A stretch of DNA of 64,000 nucleotides from Albirhodobacter sp048262715 (GCA_048262715.1 JBLXEV010000004.1:248001-312000), one strand, 5' to 3'; positions 24,905-33,916 are shown, numbered from the stretch's first letter. A program made the numbers and translations. The notes: generated from the sequence alone by a model not told the origin.

Positions 24905-26032
24905 GTGGTCGAAACAGATCTGTTGGATGATCACCATGTTCTGCGCGAGGAAACTCTCGCACGGCGTTATTTTGCCAAGTTTGATCAGATTACGCGGCTG
25001 TTGATCTCGGTCGCGGCCGAGATGGAACGCGAGGGCGCTTTGTCGCGCGCTGAGACGGCTGTGATCGCGGGGTATATCACTGCGATCTCTGCCAGTTTCC
25101 ATGCACTGTCGATGAAATATCTGATCGCGGGCCGGATGGAGGGCGCGCTGGGCCAGCACCTCACCATTGATCGGCATGAGAGTGGCTTCCCGATCTATCA
25201 AGAGCTTGCGACTATGGCCAATGATGCGGTGCAGGCGCAGGCCCATTTGGAGAGGGCGCTGTCGGAAGATGCGCTGCGCGATGAGATGGTGCGGGTGATG
25301 CTGTCGCAGGCGAAAATTCCTGTGGCGCAGCAATATGCGCTGAGCCAACGGAAATATTTCGCGGCGCTGGCGCAGGGGGGGCTGTTTTGGCCACAGATGC
25401 ACCCTGAATTGGCACAGATTGAGTCGTCGGTGGCCGAGAACGGACGGCGGCAGTACCAGGTCCATTGGGCGATTTATGATACGCAGCTCAATGTGCCGGT
25501 GATCTATCTGATGGAGGTCGAGGATAGCGCTCGCACCGGTTTGGATCGCGATTCAGGGCGCTGGGCGGCGGTGCAGGCGCATCTTCTGGCGCAGGGTGCG
25601 GCGGGGTTGAAACTGGTGACCATCGCTAAGGGGCTGGATACGGATTTCGACGATCTGCACCCCAAGCGCCTGCGTCGGATCCACCTCGGGCCGATGTATT
25701 CCAGCGCCTATACGCTGCAAACTGGGCCGATCCGCGAGGTGCTGGAAGAGGCGCGAGCGCCATCGAGCGAGGATTGGGCGTTGGCCTGGACGCTGGAAGA
25801 TCTCGCGTCGGCGCGGGTCGAGATCGAGAAGGGCTGGTTTTCCTCCACCGAGCGCCAAGTGTTCTCGCTCGATCCCCTATCTGGTGCGCAAAGCGGTGCT
25901 ACGCGGATGATGCGCTCGGTGATCCTACCGCAGCGACCGTTTCAGGTTCTGGCGGAGAAAGCCCCGCAGGGCTTCCGTGATGTGCGCAAATTCGTGGTCG
26001 GGCGCGAGGGTCGCGTGGTCGTTTACAATTGA
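24905..26032 (+). CDS. Uncharacterised soluble protein, second gene of the unknown operon
   Basis: A 375-residue protein that I do not recognise. The first 190 residues are helical (including AVIAGYITAISASFHALSMKYL). The second half looks alpha/beta with the strand-like segments QVHWAIYDTQLNVPVIYLMEVE, GLKLVTIAKGLD and FRDVRKFVVGREGRVVVYN. No catalytic motif, signal or membrane helix is evident. The GTG start at 24905 lies 3 bp after the upstream stop, indicating coupled translation. Its genomic coupling to a coiled-coil protein and an AAA ATPase suggests a subunit or adaptor. Confidence 0.8.
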   Translation: MVETDLLDDHHVLREETLARRYFAKFDQITRLLISVAAEMEREGALSRAETAVIAGYITAISASFHALSMKYLIAGRMEGALGQHLTIDRHESGFPIYQELATMANDAVQAQAHLERALSEDALRDEMVRVMLSQAKIPVAQQYALSQRKYFAALAQGGLFWPQMHPELAQIESSVAENGRRQYQVHWAIYDTQLNVPVIYLMEVEDSARTGLDRDSGRWAAVQAHLLAQGAAGLKLVTIAKGLDTDFDDLHPKRLRRIHLGPMYSSAYTLQTGPIREVLEEARAPSSEDWALAWTLEDLASARVEIEKGWFSSTERQVFSLDPLSGAQSGATRMMRSVILPQRPFQVLAEKAPQGFRDVRKFVVGREGRVVVYN

Positions 26033-26068
26033 GGCCTCGCCTCGAAAGCATTGAAAGAGCAGGGTAAG

Positions 26069-27994
26069 ATGAGTTCTGGCCGCGATGAGATGGAGTTGAA
26101 GGAAGAGGCAATCCGCGCGCATTATGCGGCGGCGGGAGAGATGCTGGCGGGGTTCGATCACGCGCCACGGATCGCGAGTCCTGCCGATGTGGCGGCGCCT
26201 GAACGCTCGCCCGGGATCGGCACGCGGCCCCGGTTCCGCTCCACCACGCCGGGATTGGTGACGCGCTCGACGGCCCGCTCGGAAGGGGTGCGGATCGCAG
26301 TGCGGGTGCTGGGCGGGGAAGACATCCCCTCGGTCGCGGGGGCTTCGGTGCTGCAAGCGCTCCGCCGTGCTTTGGCAATTGCGCTTGCGATTGGCGAGGC
26401 TGTCTCCGAGGTCACGGGCCTCACCGAGTTGAAGCGCGCAAATCTCGCGGGGCGCTTGCCGCAGGCGCGCGCGGCGGAATTCTCTGAACTGCTGGCAGCG
26501 GAAGCGCTGGCCGTACTTTCGACCTTCGCGAATGCCACCGCATTTTTGCTGGCCCCTTTGGCGGGGGAGGGCTCGGTCGAGATTGGCGAGGTCGAGGAGA
26601 TCCTCACCGATAATGCGTCGCTTGCCCTTTACGGCGCGCTTTGGGAGTTGGATCAGGATCTGGCCGCGTTAGGCACGGATGAGACGCGAATGGTGGAGGT
26701 CGTGCTTGCCTATTCTGAGGCATTAATGGCGAAGGTGCGGGCGCGCGGCGAAGGGGCGGCGCGGATCGGCGCATTTTCCGGCGCGACATGGCGCGTGGAG
26801 GCCGACGACTTCCCGATTGCGGGCTTCGAACCGGCGCGCAAGGCGCGCGGCACCACGCTGACGATGCAGTTCAAAAAGCCTGAAGAGGTGGTGGGCAACC
26901 ACATCGCGAAATATCAGGCGATGCGTTTGGCGAAGATGCTTATGGCTTATGATTTCGAGCGGAAATTAAATCCGTTTGCCGAGCTGGGCGGGTTCATTTT
27001 CACCTTCATGGGCGACGGCAAACCGGGGACAGGAAAGACAACGCTGATTCAGATGATGGCAGGGCTGCTCAACGAGTATTGTCAGGTCGCAGGCTATGCG
27101 TTCCGCTATCAAAACCTGTCGATTGATCAGGTGGACAGCTATCAGGGGAAATCGGGGCAAAACGCAAAGGCGTTTATTTCCAATGTCATGGACCCGTCCG
27201 TGATCGGGTTTGGCACGATTGATGATATTGACCAGATCGCGGGCAAACGCGGTGATCGGCAAAGCTCTGCAGGCCAGCAGGAGATCACGGCGGTGCTGAT
27301 GGAGGCCTTTGCCGGGGCCAATACGGTGGTGCGCGGGAATTGCACCTTTGGGATGTTTTCCAACTATCCCGAAAATGTCGATGACGCTTTGCGCCAGCGG
27401 GCGGGGGCGCGATTCTTGGTGGACGGCCCGCAGACGCGGGATGATTACATCGATATTTTGGCGCTTCTGTTGGGCAAGCGGCATGAGATCCCTATGGGAG
27501 ACCACACGCTTTACGCCGCGCAGGAGATCCAGCGCGCTGTGGCCGAGAGCTATGAGGGCTATGCCCGCCCGCAAGAGCCGGGCTTGGTGCGTGTGTTCGA
27601 GGCGGTTGAGAGCCATGTGGGCGCGCTGGATACAGTGGCCAAGCTGGGCAGCTATCTGAAGGCGATCCAAGAGGCCGACCCGCGCTTCACCGGACGCGCG
27701 ATCAAGAATATCACCGACGCGGTCAAGGTCCGCGCGATGGATTTCGAGCTGCCCGATGAGTGGATGGCCGAGCCGGATCTGTTCCTGTTCAAGAGCTATG
27801 AAGAGAAGGCGGGGATGATTTCCGAGCTGCGCAAACCTGTGACGGCGCAGATGGTGATCCAAGAGATCAACCGCTATGCCGACTCGGAATTCCGCTATGC
27901 CGATAAATCCGACGAGGTCGCGATTGACGCGATGGTCCGCGATATGGGCCGCGCAGAAGCGGCCAAGCGGCGGTATTTGGAGGGGCACGGATGA
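26069..27994 (+). CDS. Classic-type AAA ATPase, core of the unknown operon
   Basis: A 641-residue ATPase. Residues 1-270 are an unfamiliar helical N-terminal domain. The AAA module follows: Walker A GDGKPGTGKTT (about 315-325), a classic-AAA pore-region pattern SYQGKSGQNAKAF (about 354-366), Walker B IDDID in FGTIDDIDQIAGKRG (about 385-399), a sensor-1 segment FSNYPENVDD and an arginine-finger region LRQRAGARF (about 446-454). A helical lid and long C-terminal region complete it. Such ATPases remodel or unfold protein complexes. ATG 26069 follows AGGGTAAG; an upstream in-frame TTG at 26051 is less likely. Its stop overlaps the next ATG. Confidence 0.88.
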   Translation: MSSGRDEMELKEEAIRAHYAAAGEMLAGFDHAPRIASPADVAAPERSPGIGTRPRFRSTTPGLVTRSTARSEGVRIAVRVLGGEDIPSVAGASVLQALRRALAIALAIGEAVSEVTGLTELKRANLAGRLPQARAAEFSELLAAEALAVLSTFANATAFLLAPLAGEGSVEIGEVEEILTDNASLALYGALWELDQDLAALGTDETRMVEVVLAYSEALMAKVRARGEGAARIGAFSGATWRVEADDFPIAGFEPARKARGTTLTMQFKKPEEVVGNHIAKYQAMRLAKMLMAYDFERKLNPFAELGGFIFTFMGDGKPGTGKTTLIQMMAGLLNEYCQVAGYAFRYQNLSIDQVDSYQGKSGQNAKAFISNVMDPSVIGFGTIDDIDQIAGKRGDRQSSAGQQEITAVLMEAFAGANTVVRGNCTFGMFSNYPENVDDALRQRAGARFLVDGPQTRDDYIDILALLLGKRHEIPMGDHTLYAAQEIQRAVAESYEGYARPQEPGLVRVFEAVESHVGALDTVAKLGSYLKAIQEADPRFTGRAIKNITDAVKVRAMDFELPDEWMAEPDLFLFKSYEEKAGMISELRKPVTAQMVIQEINRYADSEFRYADKSDEVAIDAMVRDMGRAEAAKRRYLEGHG

Positions 27995-28338
27995 GCTGCG
28001 GTGACCTCATCCTTTGGGCGTTGGGCATGAATCTGTGGGCCTTACTGGGCGCGATTTTTCTTGGCTGGGTTTTGGCGGTGGCGTTCACGCCCCCGATGCT
28101 TCTCTGGCGGATCCTTCTCGGGCTTGGGATCACATGGTTTGCATCGGAGTATGTGTTTGGGCCAGCGGGGATGCTGGTGACGTTCTGGGATGCGCCCGAT
28201 GCGGCGGCTATCTGCGGCACTGGCATAGATGCGACGCTGGTTTACCTGGTCTTGGCGCCGATGATCGCGCTGCCCATCTCGGCACTTTTCTGGCGCCGTG
28301 GGCGGATTCACCGGATGACGAATGAGGCGAGGCAATGA
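27991..28338 (+). CDS. Small three-helix membrane protein of the unknown operon
   Basis: A 115-residue integral membrane protein with about three hydrophobic helices (about 5-32, 36-60 and 78-100), a Trp-rich interior and a basic C terminus (WRRGRIHRMTNEARQ). No family recognised. The ATG overlaps the AAA ATPase stop and its own stop overlaps the next start (ATGA at both ends), so stoichiometric expression with the ATPase is likely. It could anchor the complex in the inner membrane. Confidence 0.8.
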   Translation: MSCGDLILWALGMNLWALLGAIFLGWVLAVAFTPPMLLWRILLGLGITWFASEYVFGPAGMLVTFWDAPDAAAICGTGIDATLVYLVLAPMIALPISALFWRRGRIHRMTNEARQ

Positions 28339-29657
28339 AGCGCCTGATCGACAAAGGGCTGATGTTTGGCAATCTGATGCGGGTAGAGAGCCCCGCGCTG
28401 GTGGAGCGGTATAACCGCGCGCTGACGCAGCTTTCAAACCGGCGCACGGGGTTGGAGGCGTTCCATATCGACATTTCCGGCTACTCGCCCGAGGTGGCGG
28501 ATGAGTTAGGGGATCCGCTGTATCTAAACCCGAACGGATGCAACCGACAGTTCATCTTGCTCGCCCCAGAACAGAAATCGGCCCCAATTCTGGAGGCGAA
28601 GTTCTCGATGACGCGCGAGATCTTGCGGCGGTTCATCGTTGAGAATGAGGCGCAGGTGTTTTCCCTGACGGCTCGAGATGCGATCTGCGGGGAGATCGAG
28701 AATTCTGTCTTCGATCTTCACGATGCTGACCGGCTTCGCGATATCCGCTGGCTCACGGTGGTTGCAGATACGACGGGCAATCATGTGGCCGAGGCAGATC
28801 GCCTCACGGGATTGATCGAGCGGTTTCGTAGTCAAGACACCGCTTGGTTCGATGACGATCTGATCCGTGATATAATTGAAACGGCGCGCAAAACAGGCGA
28901 TGTGACGCGCCACCCAATCGCGCTGCGCACTACGCAATTCGAGGCGGAGGATTTCTGGACAGCGCATTTCGGCGGCGTCTATCTGTTCCGCTCAACATGG
29001 AAGCCCACCGCGATCTATATGGGGGCGCGGCCTGACGGGCTTGCGATCGAGCAGCTTTATTCCGGCGTGCAGCACAATGAGATCGCGCAATTTCTGGAAC
29101 AGAACGGGCTGGTGGAGCCAATTGTGACCGCGCGCGGCTCGCAGGCGGGGGCGGTCTTGCGGCAGAAGATGGATTTTATCCTCGTCGATGCGGCGGCGGA
29201 GCTAGGGATCCCGCAGGTCGGCTCGCGCAGGGAACTCCGCGCCGTGGCGCAACGATTGGGGGCGCAACTGCCGCCCGCGTTTAATGGCCTGGCTGCGCTC
29301 TTGCGCTGGGCCGAGGCGGATGGGTCCTGGCCCGCGATTGATTCCCGCCATCCGGCCTATTTCTACACGTTGCGCGCGCGCCAAGGACCGTTGCGGGATT
29401 TGGTGAATATGCTCTTGGCGGAGCTTGCGCCGCTGGATGTAAGGGCGCTCTATATTTGCCATAAGGAGTTATTCTATCGGCTCTACGCGGGCTGGCCCGA
29501 AATCAAGCGCGCCTATGTGGCGGATTTCCTCGAGAAAGAGTATCTAATTGACAAGGCAGGCGCGCGCGCACGGCTTTATGGCGCGGAGCCCGCGATGGCG
29601 GTGCGCGAGAGTGTTGAGTTGGTCGGGCCTTGGGGGCCGGTGATCGGGGGGGCGTGA
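28335..29657 (+). CDS. DUF6638-like protein of the unknown operon
   Basis: A 440-residue soluble protein with mixed alpha/beta composition. It starts MKRLIDKGLMFGNLMRVESP and contains DISGYSPEVADELGDPLYLNPNG (about 43-65) and a long C-terminal helical half with YFYTLRARQGPLRDLVNMLLAELAPLDV. I believe it belongs to the family named DUF6638 in Rhodobacterales, from memory and untested. No catalytic signature is evident. It is coupled to both neighbours by ATGA/TGATG overlaps. Confidence 0.8.
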   Translation: MKRLIDKGLMFGNLMRVESPALVERYNRALTQLSNRRTGLEAFHIDISGYSPEVADELGDPLYLNPNGCNRQFILLAPEQKSAPILEAKFSMTREILRRFIVENEAQVFSLTARDAICGEIENSVFDLHDADRLRDIRWLTVVADTTGNHVAEADRLTGLIERFRSQDTAWFDDDLIRDIIETARKTGDVTRHPIALRTTQFEAEDFWTAHFGGVYLFRSTWKPTAIYMGARPDGLAIEQLYSGVQHNEIAQFLEQNGLVEPIVTARGSQAGAVLRQKMDFILVDAAAELGIPQVGSRRELRAVAQRLGAQLPPAFNGLAALLRWAEADGSWPAIDSRHPAYFYTLRARQGPLRDLVNMLLAELAPLDVRALYICHKELFYRLYAGWPEIKRAYVADFLEKEYLIDKAGARARLYGAEPAMAVRESVELVGPWGPVIGGA

Positions 29658-29941
29658 TGGTTGCATTGCTGCGGTTGAGCGTTTTCGGGCTGGTCGCTCT
29701 AACGGTGTTTTACTGGATTATGCGCATCTATCTGCGATCGGTCCACCGCGAGCAGCTTGAGAACGACTGGGATGCAGATCACCCCGACGATCAGCCAAGG
29801 GACGAGGCTGCGCGCGAGGCTTTTGTAGAGCAGGGGATGCAGCGCTACGCGCGCAGCCTGCGTGTACAATTGGTATGGCTGGTCTATATCATTCCGATCA
29901 CGGTGGTCGGTGTGCTGATTTATCTCGTGAATTACGCGTGA
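29657..29941 (+). CDS. Small membrane protein of the unknown operon
   Basis: A 94-residue protein with two hydrophobic helices (about 2-22 and 68-92) flanking a charged, acidic middle (EQLENDWDADHPDDQPRDEAAREAF). The ATG shares a base with the preceding stop (TGATG). The open frame extends upstream to 29630, but the coupled ATG at 29657 is the natural start. No family recognised. With the DUF1523 gene 7 bp downstream it supplies membrane components for the operon. Confidence 0.78.
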   Translation: MVALLRLSVFGLVALTVFYWIMRIYLRSVHREQLENDWDADHPDDQPRDEAAREAFVEQGMQRYARSLRVQLVWLVYIIPITVVGVLIYLVNYA

Positions 29942-29948
29942 GGCGAAA

Positions 29949-30593
29949 ATGAAATACGTTAAATGGACTTTCCTGTCGCTGATCGCGATCCTGCTGTTCT
30001 CCTTCTTCCACTACACCTTGCCGCAGCATGACGTTGTGCGGGTTGTGGGCACCGAGAACCGCCGGATCGACTTTGGCGAGAATTCGTTCTTCTGGGCGAC
30101 GGCGGATGTCGGCACGACGGGGGGAACCAACCGCGATGTGTTCTTCATCCAGACCGTGCTGCCCAATGGCAAGCCGATGGTGTACCGCAACGAGGATACG
30201 GGCTGGGGCTGGCCGCCCTATTTCAAGCTCGATTCCTCGAACCTTCAGGCGCAAGCGCAGTCAATGATCTCGCCCGCGACGGCCCCTGAATGGGTGATGG
30301 TGACGCATTATGGTTGGCGCAACGAGTGGTTTACGATCTTCCCGAACGCCATCGCGTTAAAAGAAGTCGATGGTCCTGATGCGACGGTGGTGCCATGGGT
30401 GAATATTACGATTCTGGTTGTGCTCTTGCTGCTGGTGCTGACGATCCGGGCGATCTTCTTGCAATTCAAGCAACGCTCAATTGATCCGGTGCTCGATGAC
30501 ATTGGCGACGCATGGGATGATGTTGAGGATGGCGCCGGAAATGCGCGCAACAAAGCGCGGGGCTTCTGGGGCCGGATGTTTGGCAAGAAATAA
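29949..30593 (+). CDS. DUF1523 family membrane protein, last gene of the unknown operon
   Basis: A 214-residue DUF1523 protein. An N-terminal membrane helix (about 5-25) leads into a periplasmic domain of about 125 residues with the family-typical GTENRRIDFGENSFFW, TVLPNGKPMVYRNEDTGWGWPPYFK and HYGWRNEWFTIFPNA. A second membrane helix follows (about 150-172), then a cytoplasmic tail ending KARGFWGRMFGKK. The family has no known function. It lies 7 bp after the previous gene and is followed by a strong terminator at 30629. Confidence 0.88.
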   Translation: MKYVKWTFLSLIAILLFSFFHYTLPQHDVVRVVGTENRRIDFGENSFFWATADVGTTGGTNRDVFFIQTVLPNGKPMVYRNEDTGWGWPPYFKLDSSNLQAQAQSMISPATAPEWVMVTHYGWRNEWFTIFPNAIALKEVDGPDATVVPWVNITILVVLLLLVLTIRAIFLQFKQRSIDPVLDDIGDAWDDVEDGAGNARNKARGFWGRMFGKK

Positions 30594-30628
30594 TTTGTGC
30601 AGGAGGGGCAGAAGCCGGCTTCCGCGAT

Positions 30629-30665
30629 ATAAAAGGGCGAGATCCTAATGGATCCCGCCCTTTTA
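30629..30665. terminator. Bidirectional terminator ending the seven-gene operon
   Basis: Nested arms AAAAGGGCG/CGCCCTTTT and GATCC/GGATC form a long hairpin with T-rich flanks on both strands. It ends the rightward operon and the leftward purL-bolA-grxD group. Confidence 0.88.
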
Positions 30666-30710
30666 TATTTTTGGAATTCCGCGACCTGAGGCCGCCCGTC
30701 TTCACCCGTC

Positions 30711-31070
30711 TTAGGCGTTGGCGGCGCGAATCTGCTCGGCGGCTTCCTTGTTGAAGGCCACGCCATTGGCCTCGAACAGGGTATCCAACTCGCCGGAAAT
30801 CGTCATTTCGGTGATGATATCGCAGCCGCCGACGAATTCGCCTTTGACGTAAAGCTGCGGGATCGTCGGCCAGTCGGAGTAATCCTTGATGCCTTGTCGG
30901 ATATCGGCATCGGCCAGAACGTTCACATCCTGATAGGTCACGCCCATGAAGTTCAGCACGCCCGCCACGCGGCTGGAGAAGCCGCATTGCGGCATCTCTT
31001 TGGTGCCTTTCATGAACAGAACAACGTCATTTTTTGTGACGGTTTCTTTGATTTGGTCGATCGCGGTCAT
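30711..31070 (-). CDS. grxD: Monothiol glutaredoxin, Grx4 family
   Basis: A 119-residue monothiol CGFS glutaredoxin. The active-site CGFS lies at residues 29-32 within KEMPQCGFSSRV, preceded by the glutathione-binding KGT segment, with WPTIPQLYVKGEFVGGCDI in the middle. These proteins carry [2Fe-2S] clusters, often as a heterodimer with BolA. bolA lies 37 bp upstream on the same strand, which strongly supports that pairing. The tail (EQIRAANA) is normal. Confidence 0.96.
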   Translation of the reverse strand: MTAIDQIKETVTKNDVVLFMKGTKEMPQCGFSSRVAGVLNFMGVTYQDVNVLADADIRQGIKDYSDWPTIPQLYVKGEFVGGCDIITEMTISGELDTLFEANGVAFNKEAAEQIRAANA

Positions 31071-31107
31071 CGCTTTGATCCTTTCGGAGGCCCCAGCGGG
31101 GCGCAGA

Positions 31108-31350
31108 TTATTCAGGGGTTTTGGTCGTCAGGGCAAGCGCATGTAGGGGCGCATTCGCCCCGTCCATTGCGCCCTTGAGCGACGCAAACACAGCGCGCTG
31201 CTGTTGTACGCGGTTCATGCCTTTGAACGAGGCGTCAATCACCTCGGCGGCCCAATGGTTCCCATCGCCCGCAAGGTCGGTGATGGTGATCTGCGCATCG
31301 GGGAAGTCGCTGCGGATCAGGGCTTCGATGTCATGTGCTTCCATCGGCAT
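31108..31350 (-). CDS. BolA family protein
   Basis: An 80-residue BolA-like protein with the family core ALIRSDFPDAQITITDLAGDGNHWAAEVIDASFKGMNRVQQQRAVF, including the conserved His that can ligate a shared cluster with a CGFS glutaredoxin. ATG 31350 follows GGAGATCCCC, with MEAHD at 31344 as an alternative. It lies directly upstream of grxD, and the pair is likely to act in iron-sulfur trafficking or iron sensing. Confidence 0.94.
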   Translation of the reverse strand: MPMEAHDIEALIRSDFPDAQITITDLAGDGNHWAAEVIDASFKGMNRVQQQRAVFASLKGAMDGANAPLHALALTTKTPE

Positions 31351-31448
31351 GGGGATCTCCTCGTCCTATTGGGGGAATCTAGGGTGGCGCGGTGCAAGCT
31401 GCAAGGGGCGGCTTACAAAGGCCCTGCGGCGCTGGGTGTCTTACCTGC

Positions 31449-31512
31449 GCCTCCGGCGGGGATATTTGAACTCTTTGGAAACGGGATCGTCTTCCAGAGA
31501 GCCGAAATATCC
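31449..31512. repeat. 21-bp dispersed repeat, copy 2, within a long imperfect hairpin
   Basis: Bases 31449-31469 are the exact reverse complement of 8661-8681. Here the motif is the left arm of a larger dyad: GGATATTT...CTCTTTGGAA (31460-31480) pairs imperfectly with TTCC.AGAG...AAATATCC (31492-31512). The layout resembles a REP-like intergenic element. Confidence 0.65.
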
Positions 31513-31521
31513 TCGGGGGGG

Positions 31522-31546
31522 GGCGGGGGGCAGACAGCCCCCCGCC
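31522..31546 (-). terminator. GC hairpin after purL
   Basis: Perfect arms GGCGGGGGGC and GCCCCCCGCC around AGACA, directly next to the purL stop. There is no T run in the purL direction, so termination may be inefficient and allow read-through into bolA-grxD. Confidence 0.6.
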
Positions 31547-31550
31547 TGGT

Positions 31551-33713
31551 TTAGCCTGCAATCGCGGCGGCAAATGCCGTGCGATATGTAGTTGCGAGAT
31601 CCGCCAGCGGTGCGGATTGCGTGCCGAAGGTGACGGCATCGCCACCGAAGGCCCCGACACGTGTGACGGTGACGCCAGCGGCCTTCGCTGCGGCCTCAAT
31701 TGCGTCCGCGTTTTGCGTGGTCGCCGCGACGAGGTAGCGCGCCTGATCTTCGCCAAACAGCGTTGCGATATCGGCGGAGGTGAGCGTAACGCCCATACCC
31801 GCCTCATTCGCCATCTCGAAGGCCGCGAGCGCGAGGCCACCATCCGCGAGATCGGTGGCCGAAGCCAAGAGCTTGCGGTTGTCGCGCAGGAAGGTGCCGT
31901 TTTTCAGCTCTGCATCGAGATCAACATGCGGTGCGTCGCCAGTTTCATTGCCGAAGGCCTCAAACGCCAGCGCCGACTGGCCGAGGTGGCCTTTGGTTTC
32001 GCCGATCACCAGCGCCACATCGCCCGAGGCGGGCAGGCCCGCGATCAGATCGTCGAGGTTTTCAATCAGACCAATCGCGCCGATGGTCGGCGTCGGCAGG
32101 ATGCCCGCGCCATCGGTCTCGTTATAGAGCGAGACGTTGCCCGAGACGATCGGCACATTGAGCGCGCGCACGGCGGCATCGATCCCTTTGATCGCGCCGA
32201 CGAATTGGCCCATGATTTCCGGCTTCTCGGGGTTGCCGAAGTTCAGGTTGTCGGTGGTCGCCAAGGGCAATGCGCCCACGGCGGTCAGGTTGCGGTAGGC
32301 TTCCGCCACCGCTTGCTTGCCGCCCTCGAACGGGTTTGCCTTGACGTAGCGGGGCGTCACGTCGGAGGTGAAGGCCACGCCCTTGTTGGTGCCGTGGATG
32401 CGGATCACGCCTGCGCCCATGCCCGGGCGGCGGATCGTGTCGCCCATGACTTGGGTATCGTATTGCTCAAAGACCCAGGCTTTCGAGGCGTAGTTCGGCG
32501 AGCCGATCAGCGCCCTGAGGCCGTCAATCGCGCTGATTTCAGGCAGAGCCGTCATCGCGCCTGCGGCGGGTGTCTCGACCCACGGACGGTCATATTCCGG
32601 TGCGGAGGAAGAGAGTTCGGAGAGCTTCAGATCGGCTTTCACAACGCCATTGTGCAGGATCAAGAAGCGGTCTTCCGCGATGGTCTCGCCGACGATGGCG
32701 AAATCGAGATCCCATTTGACGAAGATCGCGCGGGCGATAGCTTCCATTTCCGGCTTCAAGACCATGAGCATCCGCTCTTGGCTTTCCGAGAGCATCATCT
32801 CATAGGCGGTCATGTTGGTTTCGCGCTGCGGCACGTTCTCGAGGTCGAGCTTGATGCCGAGGCCGCCTTTGTCGCCCATCTCCACGGCCGAGCAGGTTAG
32901 GCCTGCCGCGCCCATATCTTGGATCGAGATGACGGAGCCTGAAGCCATCAATTCCATGCAGGCTTCCATCAGGCATTTCTCGGTGAACGGATCGCCGACT
33001 TGCACGGTGGGGCGTTTGTCCTCAATGGTGTCGTCGAACTCCGCCGAGGCCATGGTCGCGCCGCCGACGCCATCACGGCCGGTTTTCGCGCCGAGGTAGA
33101 CCACCGGCATGCCGACGCCCGAGGCCGCCGAATAGAAGATTTTATCCGTATCGGCCAAACCCGCCGCGAAGGCGTTCACGAGGCAATTGCCGTTATAGGA
33201 CGGGTGGAAGCGCACTTCGCCGCCCACATTCGGCACGCCGAAGCAATTGCCGTAGGAGCCAACGCCTTCAACCACGCCTTTGACGATGTGGTTGGTTTTC
33301 GGGTGGCTTGGCATCCCGAAGGACAGGCTGTCCATTGCGGCAATCGGGCGTGCGCCCATGGTGAAGACATCGCGCAGGATGCCGCCGACGCCGGTCGCGG
33401 CGCCTTGATGCGGCTCGATGTACGAGGGGTGGTTGTGGCTTTCCATCTTGAAGACGATGGCTTGGCCGTCCCCGATATCGACCACGCCCGCGTTCTCGCC
33501 CGGCCCGCAGATCACTTGATCGCCGGTGGTGTGCAGGGTGCGGAGCCATTTTTTCGAGGATTTATACGAGCAATGCTCGTTCCACATCGCCGAGAAAATC
33601 CCCAGCTCGGTGAAGGTCGGCTCGCGGCCGATGATCTCTAAGATCCGCTCGTATTCGTCGGGCTTCAGGCCGTGTGCGGCAATCAGGTCGGGGGTGATCT
33701 GCGGCTCGTTCAT
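31551..33713 (-). CDS. purL: Phosphoribosylformylglycinamidine synthase subunit PurL
   Basis: A 720-residue small-type PurL, the ATP-dependent amidotransferase-acceptor subunit that makes FGAM in purine synthesis together with PurQ and PurS. The length matches the three-subunit form. Characteristic segments are FSAMWNEHCSYKSSKKWL (about 41-58), KMESHNHPSYIEPHQGAATGVGG, FYSAASGVGMPVVYLGAKTGRDGVGG and two repeated PurM-like halves. ATG 33713 follows GGAGGACTCC. purQ and purS are not adjacent; bolA-grxD follow on the same strand after a GC hairpin. Confidence 0.97.
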   Translation of the reverse strand: MNEPQITPDLIAAHGLKPDEYERILEIIGREPTFTELGIFSAMWNEHCSYKSSKKWLRTLHTTGDQVICGPGENAGVVDIGDGQAIVFKMESHNHPSYIEPHQGAATGVGGILRDVFTMGARPIAAMDSLSFGMPSHPKTNHIVKGVVEGVGSYGNCFGVPNVGGEVRFHPSYNGNCLVNAFAAGLADTDKIFYSAASGVGMPVVYLGAKTGRDGVGGATMASAEFDDTIEDKRPTVQVGDPFTEKCLMEACMELMASGSVISIQDMGAAGLTCSAVEMGDKGGLGIKLDLENVPQRETNMTAYEMMLSESQERMLMVLKPEMEAIARAIFVKWDLDFAIVGETIAEDRFLILHNGVVKADLKLSELSSSAPEYDRPWVETPAAGAMTALPEISAIDGLRALIGSPNYASKAWVFEQYDTQVMGDTIRRPGMGAGVIRIHGTNKGVAFTSDVTPRYVKANPFEGGKQAVAEAYRNLTAVGALPLATTDNLNFGNPEKPEIMGQFVGAIKGIDAAVRALNVPIVSGNVSLYNETDGAGILPTPTIGAIGLIENLDDLIAGLPASGDVALVIGETKGHLGQSALAFEAFGNETGDAPHVDLDAELKNGTFLRDNRKLLASATDLADGGLALAAFEMANEAGMGVTLTSADIATLFGEDQARYLVAATTQNADAIEAAAKAAGVTVTRVGAFGGDAVTFGTQSAPLADLATTYRTAFAAAIAG

Positions 33714-33830
33714 GGAGTCCTCCGAAAGGGCGCGAAGTTTGCCGTTCTCTTAGGCTATCAATGGGCGCGGGGAAAGAGGCCGCGGCGTCACGCGGGGCGC
33801 ATTTTCTAGGAAATGGGCGTGAAATGCGAA

Positions 33831-33855
33831 GACGCCCCCGAAATTCGGGGGCGTC
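33831..33855 (-). terminator. Hairpin after the exported-protein gene
   Basis: GACGCCCCCGAA and TTCGGGGGCGTC form a perfect 12-bp stem around one base. It lies about 60 bp beyond the stop of the leftward gene at 33917. The following - strand sequence is only mildly T-rich. Confidence 0.6.
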
Positions 33856-33916
33856 AGGTCGGCTCATCCGGTGATCTGCGCGATATCCATGCGCGGATTA
33901 CCGTGGCGCGCGCAGG

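Noticed and set aside
31515..31530. G9 and G6 runs as a possible G-quadruplex control element
   Set aside because: They lie in the loop and stem of the purL-side GC hairpin and can be explained by that structure; similar G-rich tracts are common in this GC-rich DNA.
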